Position numbers and translations under genes: made by a program. This document shows positions 1 through 14,674 of a stretch of 64,000 nucleotides of DNA, one piece after another. Below the pieces are notes generated by a model. It ran no database searches, was not told the DNA's origin, and saw only the letters and a program-made list of their open reading frames with translations. Position 1 is the first letter of the stretch; the number at the start of each line of letters is the position of its first letter. This stretch comes from Pelodera strongyloides (taxonomy: Eukaryota > Nematoda > Chromadorea > Rhabditida > Rhabditidae), in the NCBI GenBank assembly GCA_036852015.1, contig JAANDG010000129.1, positions 62,001-126,000 of the forward strand, read 5' to 3'.

Positions 1-1002
1 ACTTCCACGTAAAACGGCCAATGAACGCTTTTATGGTCTGGAGTAGAGGACAACGGCGGAAAATGGCTCAAGATAATCCGAAGGTTAACCACTTGCTCCT
101 TATGCATCGGCACTCACATTGCCAATACCTCTAACATAGCATAAGAATGCACGATAATAAGCTTCAACATAAGCTTGAGTGAACTAATATATTGTAGGTG
201 ATTAAATACATATTGTAATAATAACTGCTTTAGATGCACAATTCGGAAATATCGAAACGTTTGGGCGCTGAGTGGAAAAGACTTGGTGACGCGGAGAAAA
301 GGCCATTTATTGACGAAGCAAAAAGGTAACTTTCGCAGCGATTCACTAGGTAAAACTGTGTTACTATCGGATATTTTCTAAATACAGTCTGATTTAGACT
401 GAGGGCCCTACACATGAAGGAACATCCCGACTACAAATACAGACCCCGCAGGAAGCCTAAGAGTAGCACAAAGGTAAAGTGAGCGCAAGTAGTTGTCTAA
501 GAAAAAATATTATCATGATAGTAGTGCACGAGGCTGTTAGAATGAAAATAGAGTACGGCTCTGCAATGAAATAACGCTTTTAGGTAAAGACGACCATGCC
601 AAATATCAATGGACTTCCACTGCCTGGTTTCCTAAACACTACCGCTGCTTTCTTTCCCACATATACAGCAATGGAGAATCTAGCAAAGGTTTGTTGGTGT
701 GACTTTGTTTCAATTTGGTGTTTTATGTGGTTTCTTCAAGTATCAGGCTTGCATAACTATTGGGCGTAATCAACATTGGAGTTGCTTTGATTTACTGGAA
801 TAAAATATTTCAGACAACCGATCTCTCATACTATTCGTCGTTTCTACAGACTCCAAACGTTTTCAATACTTCCTACCAAACGTACAATATGATGACTGCC
901 TATGCCCGGCAAGCGGCAGCCGCCATGCAACAGGCATCAAATCCATGCAGTACTACACCAATACCAATCAGCACAACACTTCCGACCTCTCAGAACATGT
1001 AG
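1..1002 (+). CDS. sox-3: SoxB-group HMG-box transcription factor (5' end outside window)
   Basis: A sequence-specific DNA-binding HMG-box factor acting in the nucleus. Visible exons: <1-83, 234-325, 398-473, 584-688 and 814-1002 (TAG), all joining in phase. The first residues read [20 protein letters not shown] and continue through [17 protein letters not shown] and [20 protein letters not shown], a nearly complete HMG box. The RRKPK ending of the box and the His before VKRPMNAF are typical of SoxB2 (SOX14/SOX21, C. elegans sox-3) rather than SoxB1, which usually ends RRKTK. The tail is short and rich in Ala, Gln, Thr and Ser, ending in [10 protein letters not shown]. The start codon and N-terminus lie upstream of base 1. 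SoxB membership is near certain; the B2/sox-3 assignment is likely. Confidence 0.94.
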
Positions 1003-1739
1003 TGGATAGTGGATAGGGCACAATCACACCTTCTCCGCATGATCTCTAAGTAAGTTTTGCTGAAATTTTTTATAGTGAAATGAGGTCTGATGCAGAGCAA
1101 AAGGCTAGAAAGAAGCGAATCATTACATGCTTTTTTGTTCATTTGAGACAAACATTTCTTTTCGGTTTCATGATAATCCTCGCGTTCGGGTTTCGAATCA
1201 GCATCTTTTCTTTTTCAAATCGCCATACTATTACAGACTTAGTGTTCTAAGCCAGAAAGCGCCTTTGTGAAGTGCACAAAGTTGCTTGGTGCACAATAAG
1301 AACATTAATTTCCATGAAGGTTGTTAAACTTTTGTCTGTCTGCACCTTTCTGGTTAAGAAGGGCCATTGAAGCGTGTTATCACTGTGTGTTCTCAACGAT
1401 ACTTTTGAGGCGACACGTATTGTCGTTGAAAAATCTAAGATCCATCCTATCCAGTTGTGTGGCGTCTATTTGTAATGTGTTAGAAAATGCAACAATTGTT
1501 GATGGGGCGTAAATCGGATTCAAACTCAAACAATTGTATCGTTGCTGAAAAGAGGCAGTCATTGTACACAATGTTTGTCTTCGTTTGTTCGATGTCAAAA
1601 TAGCCGAAGGTCGGCCAACAACGCCGCCATTTCACACCGTGTTTGTTTAATAGAAAACTGAGGAGGGGAAGTAAAATTATACCCAGATATCAGCCGTTCT
1701 ACCGGCTAGCCGCCTCACAGAAAGGGAAGAAGTTTAGGT

Positions 1740-1743
<4 letters not shown>

Positions 1744-1812
<69 letters not shown>
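1744..1812 (+). repeat. 69-bp uninterrupted A tract
   Basis: Positions 1744-1812 are all A. It may be the tail of a retroposed sequence on the + strand or a plain homopolymer expansion; I see no clear element body upstream. Its exact length may be unreliable for sequencing reasons. Confidence 0.9.
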
Positions 1813-1814
<2 letters not shown>

Positions 1815-2884
1815 CAAACAAATGTTATTGTTTCCAGGAAAATTGCCATCAATGTGCAGTACTCAATGGGTATGCATGTGAGGGACTACCGAGCAGCATT
1901 GTACTCACAATCAGCCTTTTCACAAACGGACGCCACTGAATAGTACAACGCTTCGCGCTGTTCTTTTATTTTTATTTGTACTTCGTCTCACAGTTGATGG
2001 GTGCAGATCCATCAACCTATATTTACAGGTTTTTACACATATTTGTAGCACACTTTTCGTTGTCATACTGTATTCATTTCAGTTGATTTTTATAGTTGTG
2101 TATATAGAGTCCGACAGAAATACCAGCACAGCCTTAGCCTTGGTAAATGTAAAAAAATTCACTCAGATAAAAAAAAAACTAAATACGAAATCTGCGTGGC
2201 TAAATGTGCTGGTAATTCTAAAGGATACTGCACGAGCAATATTTGTTGTATATTCGTCAATACATTGCAATCTCACTTCGAATGCTTTAAAACAATAAAA
2301 TCTCAAGAGTTATCACTTCTCTGTGTAACCAAACATGGTTCAGTTCGCCAGTAATATTATTTTAATTGTTTTGCCAGTTATTATAATTCCACTTGTTTTT
2401 TTTGTAATTCATTAATTGAGATTAAATAGATATTTTAACTTGGGTTTTCGACATGCTTTTTTAACGATTGTACGTATTTATTAACATGGCAACCAGCATT
2501 TCGCCTTTTGCATTATTCTACTTAAACGTATAGTTAGTTTCCCTTAAACGAGTGTTGTTTTCGTACACTGTTTATAAATTATTGGAATTATGAGGTCTAT
2601 TGTTTATTATAAAAGATGTGTTTTAAATAAAGTGTGCTCACTGCCCGAGTGTTTTTGTGGTGAAAATATTATATACAAACGATGACAGCGGTTTTAAGAC
2701 TTTGCGACTGCTGAGATAACATATTCCCAGGTTGACTTGTGAATTTTGCTTACCTATTAGACTAGTACATACATTATATTCGCTTTATGACCTTAAGGAA
2801 AACAGATGTCACAATTTTCTGACTGTGCATTATGCATACTTACAACCGATCTTATTGCACATAGCACTTCGCAACAGTTGTTTT

Positions 2885-2933
2885 TCCGTAGCGTCCTTTT
2901 ATGCTTTTTTAATTCCGTAGCGTCCTTTTATGC
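2885..2933 (+). repeat. Tandem duplication, 20-bp unit at 29-bp spacing
   Basis: TCCGTAGCGTCCTTTTATGC occurs at 2885-2904 and again at 2914-2933, separated by a T-rich spacer. Confidence 0.85.
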
Positions 2934-4523
2934 CAGAAAACCTTCTAACCAGAACTTTTAAAGGTCCGGTGTTTTAAATATATGTAAAATTGTCTCTGGC
3001 CTGAAACACAAATGAACCAACAGTTTTCATTTCTTTCCCGTGGAGTGAAATGTGTATGTTTTCTGGGTGGCTGTTTTATATTTCAACAATACCGTTGATT
3101 TTAAGCGAATGGTTTAGTTGTATCATATCATGAGGTAATCATGATTTTAGATTTCTTGCAGAAAAAAAAATAGATTTACTGCTACTCTCGCGATGTTTAT
3201 TAACCCGTAGCCAAAAACGATACAAAGCGATTGACAGAACTCGCTGTCTAGATACTCTTGCAACAAGTAATCGGCCACAATGTTTATGCACTGCGTTGAA
3301 TGACCGTTATTTGTCTATCGATTGCGTAATGGCTACCTTGTCCGATGGCGGATCTTATGAACCGTGTGTACTTTTCGGATCTAACTTCTGATTCAACATT
3401 CTTGTTTGTAAACATTGCCACCGAAAGACAACTTGCGACAATAAAGCAATATAATTGGGCGATTTGCTAAACGACCCAAACTATATCTATGTGAAAGATA
3501 TTGTAGATTAAATGAAATATAATCGAGGTGCCGCGCTTAGAGAATCACCTAGCAATCCTTTGAACACTATTAGAACCATTAGAACACCCTCATCCTAAAT
3601 ATTTTTAATTTTTGTATTTTTTTCAATACTAATTCCGAATTCCAACAAGTCGCCGGCCGCTCGTTTTATGACTCGTTTCAATTGTTGGGGTGTCAATGTG
3701 TTCATTGAGTGACAAAGGAGGCTGTTTATTCCATTATCCATACCTGACCGCACTTATCGCAAGAAACACCCGCCAGATTTACTCCGAGTGCGCATTCATG
3801 CCATTGAAAGGAAATAAAGCAATTTTACTATGCTTCATCGGACTTCACCTATACACGGATAACCACCCAAATTACGGAAGTCGCTTATGGTAGTCAAAGT
3901 TAAGAATAATCATGATGACCAAAAAGGTGGTAGTAAAAAATTAATGTTATCGGACACTTAACTAAGTCTTGGTCTACCAGTGATGACTTGCTAACAGCAT
4001 TTGAATAATATAACTGTGAATTTGGTTGGTTGGTGTAGTTGGTGAGGGGTTGGAGAATGTGCTATTGTATAAGTCACCTGTTAACCACAATAAATGAATG
4101 TTTGGGGCCAGAGTCAAAGATGTAATGTCACCATTCGATCCATCTTCACAAAGAACATTTTGCTGCGAATGCGTCTTGAGCATATTGGCTAATTTTCCCT
4201 ATGCTTACGTATGTTAAGTTAATATATCGACATAGAATGTCCACCCGGTCGTGACCAAACTAAACCAGACATTTGCTACTTTTTCTGTTTTTTTTCTTCT
4301 ACATTGTTACACATTGGCCCTGCTGCCCAGCATCAGCGTTAGACCACCGTTAATTAATTGAGTGCACTGGTATAAAGGGCAATCTCTGGAACTGTCCTTC
4401 CTTTCAATTATAAGTGCTAACGTTGTCAAATTGCTTTTTGGATTTCTTCCCGCAATATTGAATTTACGTCTTATTGACTTACTGAAAGGCTGCAAAAAAA
4501 TTAATTCAGATGAATAGAAAAAG

Positions 4524-9265
<4,742 letters not shown>

Positions 9266-10218
9266 TATTTTTGTGCTGGAAATAAACATTTGGTTGACAT
9301 TAGTCCACTTTTTAAGCGTCAGGTGACAAGCTACATCAGATATAACATATATACAGAAGCATGAGTCAAATGTCTGCAGCCGAATATTATCTTTTAAACT
9401 CGGGTTATTACCGAAAAGCTTAAGGCATAGTGATTAAATTCAGTTCTAGCCTTTCGGATTTTGGCTGGTAAAACGTGTGGAAATCATACTAGTCAACTCT
9501 TATGGAAAAGTCGTGGTACTCATGTTGTCTGGCTATTAGCTATTCCAGCCCATGTTTTTGTATGAGAAAGCAGCTCAGATTCTGGTATGCAGATCAAGAA
9601 TCATTTGCAGGAAGACAGCAGACCATGCAGTCAGAATGTTATTCAGAGACTGAAAAACTGCGAAGGGAACTGGATTTTTTCGTTGTCAATGAGCATGAAC
9701 TGCATGACTTCAATTTCACATCACAATGATAGCTAGAGCATGTGATATCAGCATGTGGGTCACTACGGCCGAATACTATGTTTTGAACTGCCGAGAAACA
9801 TAGTCAATATTCCCTACAGTATCCGTCTAATCCAACACACAGACAAGATGTCCAAATTTTAATCAAGCTGCCACATTACTGTCAGATATTTTCTTTATTA
9901 AAAATTGCTGTTAAATACCGGTCAAACATTTTGAATAAGAGAACCTAGTCCCGATTTCTGGACCTCAGTTCTGTTTATTTCAGATTCAATTCAAACTAGA
10001 AATAAAACAAAAACAAACAAAAAGCTAAAGTAATACGTGTTATAAACAATGCACTATCGTTCTATACGCCCACAGTCGCTTGTGAGGGAGACGTATCGGG
10101 AGGAAGGAGGAAACACTGAGAGCGATTCATAGAAGTTTACTCAACACTATCTAGTTTAATTGATTTATACGTAATGAATGAGCTCTGCACTCTAGTACTC
10201 GTGTGTCTTTTGAGAGTC
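9266..10218. other. Convergent intergenic, sul-1 and ATP synthase b
   Basis: Between the two convergent 3' ends. Apart from the AATAAA at 9281 I see only low-complexity AT-rich sequence. A 75-codon ORF at 9502-9729 has no recognisable motif and is probably chance. Confidence 0.6.
9281..9286 (+). terminator. Polyadenylation signal for sul-1
   Basis: AATAAA 16 bp after the sul-1 stop codon, the expected position for a compact nematode 3' UTR. Confidence 0.75.
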
Positions 10219-13200
10219 TTAGACTTGGGAAGCCAGGCCCTTAAGTTGCTGGAGGGAGTTCTGCAAGTACTGCTCACGGAACTTGGGATCACGAGCCTGA
10301 GCCTCAACCTAAAAAAAAATTAAATTTTACAAACAATGGTTAGGAAAATAGTTAAACTGATTTTGCGGCCCATAACGCGAAACCCATATCGTAACGGTCC
10401 TATATAATAGGTGCTTTATACCTTATGGGAATGTCTGCCGACGGAATAAGTATGCATACGAAATCCAACAGAAGTATAAAAATAAAACGTACACCGTCGA
10501 CAATCCACTTGAGCATAATTCCTCTTTCGAATCTGTGCTTGGTGTCCTCGGTATCCTTGAGGAAGTTGATTCTCTTTTGCAGTTCACTGGCGACAGAGTC
10601 GACATTCTTTCTGTAGTTGGCCTCGAGTTGGAGGGCCATGTTTTCCTTGAGAATGACGGGGAAAGAGTCCTTCACAGTGCTGAATGAGACGGTTTCTGCG
10701 GCGGAAGTCTGAAATATAATTGGTCAAGTCCTGAACTGTTTGGAAATGGCTCTTATAGCACGCATAGAATCGTAAATGAGAAACGGAACAGTCCCAACTA
10801 TCAGCCAAAAGTGGCTGCATTTTAAATGAACATATGGAATGGTTGCTAGCTTTACTTATCTTACTCTTCACTAGTTTATCCACATAAAAATGTGCACGCC
10901 ATGCATTCAACAATAACGCATATGGAGAGATACGGCAAAGTACTATGTCGAGCTATTTAGACAAAAAGAAAAAAAATGATCACCTTTCTAAACTCGGTGG
11001 CATCCTTAAGATCCTCCTGGATCAGCTGCTTGAAGTAATCCATACGGGCTAAATACAAACCATCACCAATATAGCAAGAAAAAATAAAGGATAGCTGTCG
11101 GGGATGGAATAATGACTCATTTAATCCAACCAGTTTGTTTTTGTGAGTTATGTCACTTTCTCTCAAAAGTGAAGCGGGATTCTGGTAAAGTCGAGAAACT
11201 GTTTGGTAATGTTGAGCAAAAATGCATGCATATGCCACACTTTTGGAATAATCGCAAAGGTACCAAAGCTATGGAAGTGTTCAATCGATTCTAGTAGGTA
11301 ACGAATTCAATGACAAAAACAAAAGTAATATCTGACCCTGGTATTCTCCGTACAAATACTTGTCGACTCTGTATCCGACGGTCCTGGTGAGAAGCAGATA
11401 GAAGAGAATCCAACCAACGGTCATGTGGCCCTGTTCCTCAAACACCCACAGTTCCTTGTTAACGAGGAATGCGAAAAGACCTCCGAAGAAGAGGAAAGGT
11501 CCTGAAAAGAATAAATATAAATTACTCGGAATTCAACAACAACAAAAAGAAACAGAGACACGAATGTCCAGATCAACGTAAATGACCGGACGAAATAAAA
11601 AGGACCAATAGGAAAAGGATACCTGATGTTCCAGTAATCTTCTCAAAGGGTGTGCACCACGAGTCGGGAATCATCAAGACACGAGTCTTGGGTGGGTACA
11701 TCGGCCTAGAGGGGTAGGGGAAGTTAACCTGAAATTACCCAAAAAACATGAAAACAACTTCAGTAGTTTGTTTGGCAACAAGGCTCCACATACTCTTTGC
11801 CAGGCTTCTCAGTTTTCGGACCGATAAAGTCAGTTTATTCAGGGTTAACGTTTTTTTTGTTCTGTATGATTACACATTTTTTGCCGCCAACAGACACACT
11901 TTATCAAAACACATTGCTCTGCTCTGTGGTAGGGTACGGGTAAATTTTTACGCTCATAGGTGGGCAATAAACTTTTCCAGGATGTAAGGGCGCATTCGAG
12001 TTGGACATTCTCCGGAAAAGAAAAGAAAAAAGTGGTTCGAGATGGACACCCAGAAAAAAAATAATACACGCAAAATAATTGTCGAAAATGCAATTGTACC
12101 GTAATTGAAACTAAAATCAATCGATCATTTGCATGTGTATGCGTGGCAATTGCATTCTTTTCTGGTGAAATCCATCTCGAACCACTTTTTTCCTTTTCTT
12201 TTCCGGAAAATGTCCAACTCGAATGCGCCCTTAAGAGCTTTGAACTCACTCACCAGATCACGTTCGGGATGCTCCTTGAAGTCCTTGGGCACCTCGGGGA
12301 GGGGCTTAGGGGCGAACCACTCCTTATCACAGTCATCGAACATCGACTTGGGGCGGTGGAGTTCTCCCTTCAGTGGGATTCCTAAAATACGTACACAAAT
12401 AGACAGAAGGTAACAACGGCAGTACAGACATGCAGACGAGCATACAATTCTGAATCACTTTATAAACAACAGATGGAAACTAATGTACGATCATTATGAT
12501 GTTGCTTCCCATACAAACGTAAAGCCGCCATGTTGTCTAATTTAGAGCGAAACAACAAAATAATACCAGAAACATATATAAAATACAAACCCTGGAAACG
12601 AAGAGCGATCTTCTGGAAGAATCCAGGTTCATCATCAGCAGTGGTGGTCGATGCCGCTGCTGCCGCTAAAAGAGTAGAAGTTCAAAAAGAACAAACGCAA
12701 CTTTTCAATAACATATGTCGAATAAAAACATAATCGACATAGTGGAAAACATTATGAAACAATAATACAGAGCTTATTAGGGTAACCTGTAAGGGTGCAT
12801 TCGGGATTGCGAAAAGAAAGAAAAGACATTAAAAAATGTCGTTCGGGATGGACGAAAGGCAATGTTTCAAAACTGAAATATGCTGCTAGTGCGAGAGATA
12901 CCAGACAATCATAAACTTTCTTTTCTTTCTTTTCGGTCGATCCCGAACGCGCCCTAAGCCATACGGACGAAATTTTTATTGTTTAATAATAATATTATAA
13001 AATGTTTGTTAATGTTTTCAGAGGAATTACCATGTACCTTGTTTTATATTTTAAATAATCAGCAAAATTTCGTCAGATGACCCAGCCATTGAAAAGGTAG
13101 CACTATGCCATAGCTGAATTATGACTGGGGAAAATGATGGATGTATGTTGTATAGTAAGTTGGAGGAAACTACAATAGGCGGCACATCTGCCGTGTGTTA

Positions 13201-13440
13201 CCCGGAGTCATAGGATCAACTGCATAGGTCGAGTGAAAAATATTGTCCCGGGTAACAAGCCATGTTTTGATGGGAAAGCAGATCGTGTTGGTGCACGTTG
13301 CCAGCAGAAAGAGAAAATTAACATGATAAAATAAAAATAAACTATAATCACATACGTGCAGAGTGTGCGGCTCCTCGGGCCTGGAGGGGGATAACCAGGA
13401 TTCGAGAGCCCTTTCCGGGCAGCATACGGCTTAGTGACAT
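10219..13440 (-). CDS. asb-2: Mitochondrial ATP synthase F0 subunit b (ATP5PB)
   Basis: The peripheral-stalk subunit linking F0 to F1 in the inner mitochondrial membrane. Eight exons on the minus strand, from 5': 13440-13356, 12665-12591, 12381-12254, 11728-11623, 11501-11337, 11048-10984, 10708-10493, 10308-10219 (TAA); 309 aa, as expected for the family. The N-terminus MSLSRMLPGKGSRILVIPLQ is basic and without acidic residues, like a mitochondrial presequence. The core contains KITGTSGPFLFFGGLFAFL and WVFEEQGHMTVGWILFYLLL, the hairpin membrane region typical of subunit b, then a long charged helix (NYRKNVDSVASELQKRINFL). The ATG lies 12 nt after an AG acceptor with no upstream exon, so trans-splicing is likely. 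Introns 1 and 3 carry foldback elements. C. elegans has asb-1 and asb-2; asb-2 is my guess from X linkage. Confidence 0.95.
11985..12233. mobile_element. Foldback element (TAAGGGCGCATTCG family) in asb intron 3
   Basis: Terminal inverted repeats of about 63 bp: left TAAGGGCGCATTCGAGTTGG... (11985-12047) matches the reverse complement of 12170-12233 with few differences. Flanks suggest a TA or TTA target. The right end is about 20 bp from the exon boundary at 12254. No coding capacity; non-autonomous MITE. It also explains ORFs seen on both strands here. Confidence 0.9.
12790..12957. mobile_element. Foldback element, same family, in asb intron 1
   Basis: Left end TAAGGGTGCATTCGGGATTG and right end whose reverse complement reads TTAGGGCGCGTTCGGGATCG, each followed by a GAAAAGAAAGAAAAG tract. 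It is 168 bp long, more diverged than the copy at 11985-12233 but with the same termini. Confidence 0.8.
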
Positions 13441-13454
13441 AGCTGTAGTACCCT
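13441..13454 (-). promoter_or_regulatory. Probable spliced-leader acceptor before ATP synthase b start
   Basis: Reading the minus strand, TACATTGCAG ends at 13453 and is followed by a 12-nt leader (13452-13441) and the ATG. No upstream coding exon was found, so SL trans-splicing is the simplest reading; a 5' UTR cis-intron is the alternative. Confidence 0.6.
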
Positions 13455-13934
13455 GCAATGTATATTAAAATTGCTTCAACCAGGTAAGAATGAATACAAA
13501 AGAAAGGCAGACAAAATGAATATAGTAGTACGTGAACAGTTATGGCAAAAAAAAAACAGGATTATGAGACGATGCTTCCCAATGAGCTGTTCAGTTTTGT
13601 GAAGAAACTGTAGCAATTTTTTTAACGGACACATTTTAGCACTGGAAACATGGGGTAATCCAATTCACTACTAATTTGCTTATTATAAAACAGAAAAAAA
13701 GAGTAAGCATAATGGCCAGCAACCGGGGAAAGACTATATGAAATTGAAGAGCTAGCAACTTTAAATTGTTATTTAATCGAAAGGAATAAGGTTATTATTT
13801 TTAAATTCATGAAGCGGCGCAACCTATTACAATAACGAAGGTTTTATAACATAATATATAGTAGAAAAATAATTTTACATGTCTTTTGCAAAGAACTTCC
13901 CAACTTTAGTTCGTACGGGCTGCTCTGGGGTTTC

Positions 13935-14004
13935 TTTCGCGCCGCCCGTTGGACTGATCCGCAGACTTTTTCGCGCCGGGACTCTCCTATTTTAAATTCC
14001 CGCC
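13935..14004. promoter_or_regulatory. Cluster of three E2F-like motifs
   Basis: TTTCGCGCC at 13935-13943 and 13969-13977, and ATTCCCGCC at 13996-14004, within 70 bp of otherwise unusually GC-rich DNA. The consensus for E2F/DP is TTTSSCGC. They lie about 500-560 bp upstream of the ATP synthase b start. Binding is inferred from motif match only. Confidence 0.4.
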
Positions 14005-14674
14005 GTCCGCTCTGAAGGCGGCAATTCAAACAGAACCTTATACTAAAATTTTGCCGAAGCAGTTTTGAGGCAGAAAACTACCGTATATATTGACCATTAG
14101 ATGGCTTGGTGCTTAATGAGCATACAATATAAGTTTTTTTAAAACTAATCCGGTGAATGAGCAAAATCATTCAATTGCTGCACTTTTCGGGCAAAATTTA
14201 AAGAGTGCAAAGAGAAAAAATGTGCTCAAGAAAATGTTTACTAGCTAATAAATACTAGCAAAAGCTTTCGAGACAGAAGTTAATTCAAGTTGGTAGTTGG
14301 TAATCACAGTCTCGAAAGAGTACATGCGCCAGTATTTCACTGAACTAGATGATCAACGTACATAATTGAAACTGATAGAATTTACTCCTTGGATCTGCAC
14401 TCAAATGCAAAGTCGATGATTTCCTGTATAATTAAGGTTGATAATTCACTTGCTGGTCCTTCACTTATTGACCGATCCAGCACAACGCAAAAAAAGAACG
14501 ATTTACTTATCTATTTTACATCAATATGCAAATAATATGTTTGCAAGCACAATAGCGAAGTCGTGAATTCGGTGTTATTCAACTCGAACAGCGAAGATTT
14601 GTTCATTTAATTTATTCTTGCGGTCCGTGCTGTTCTGTGTTTCTGTATTGGTATTCCTTCCAGGAACACTGCCT

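Larger units (their letters stand above)
1003..4523. other. Intergenic, sox to sul-1
   Basis: No convincing exon on either strand. AT-rich sequence with a 69-bp A tract (1744-1812), a polyadenylation-like AATAAA at 2294-2299 about 1.3 kb after the sox stop, and a 20-bp direct duplication (2885-2904 and 2914-2933). The last few hundred bases should contain the sul-1 promoter, but I recognise no specific motif. Confidence 0.6.
13441..14674. other. Intergenic upstream of ATP synthase b
   Basis: Contains the presumed promoter of the ATP synthase gene and the 3' flank of the chemoreceptor. The only notable feature is a locally GC-rich stretch at about 13910-14030 with three E2F-like motifs; the rest is AT-rich. 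Confidence 0.6.
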
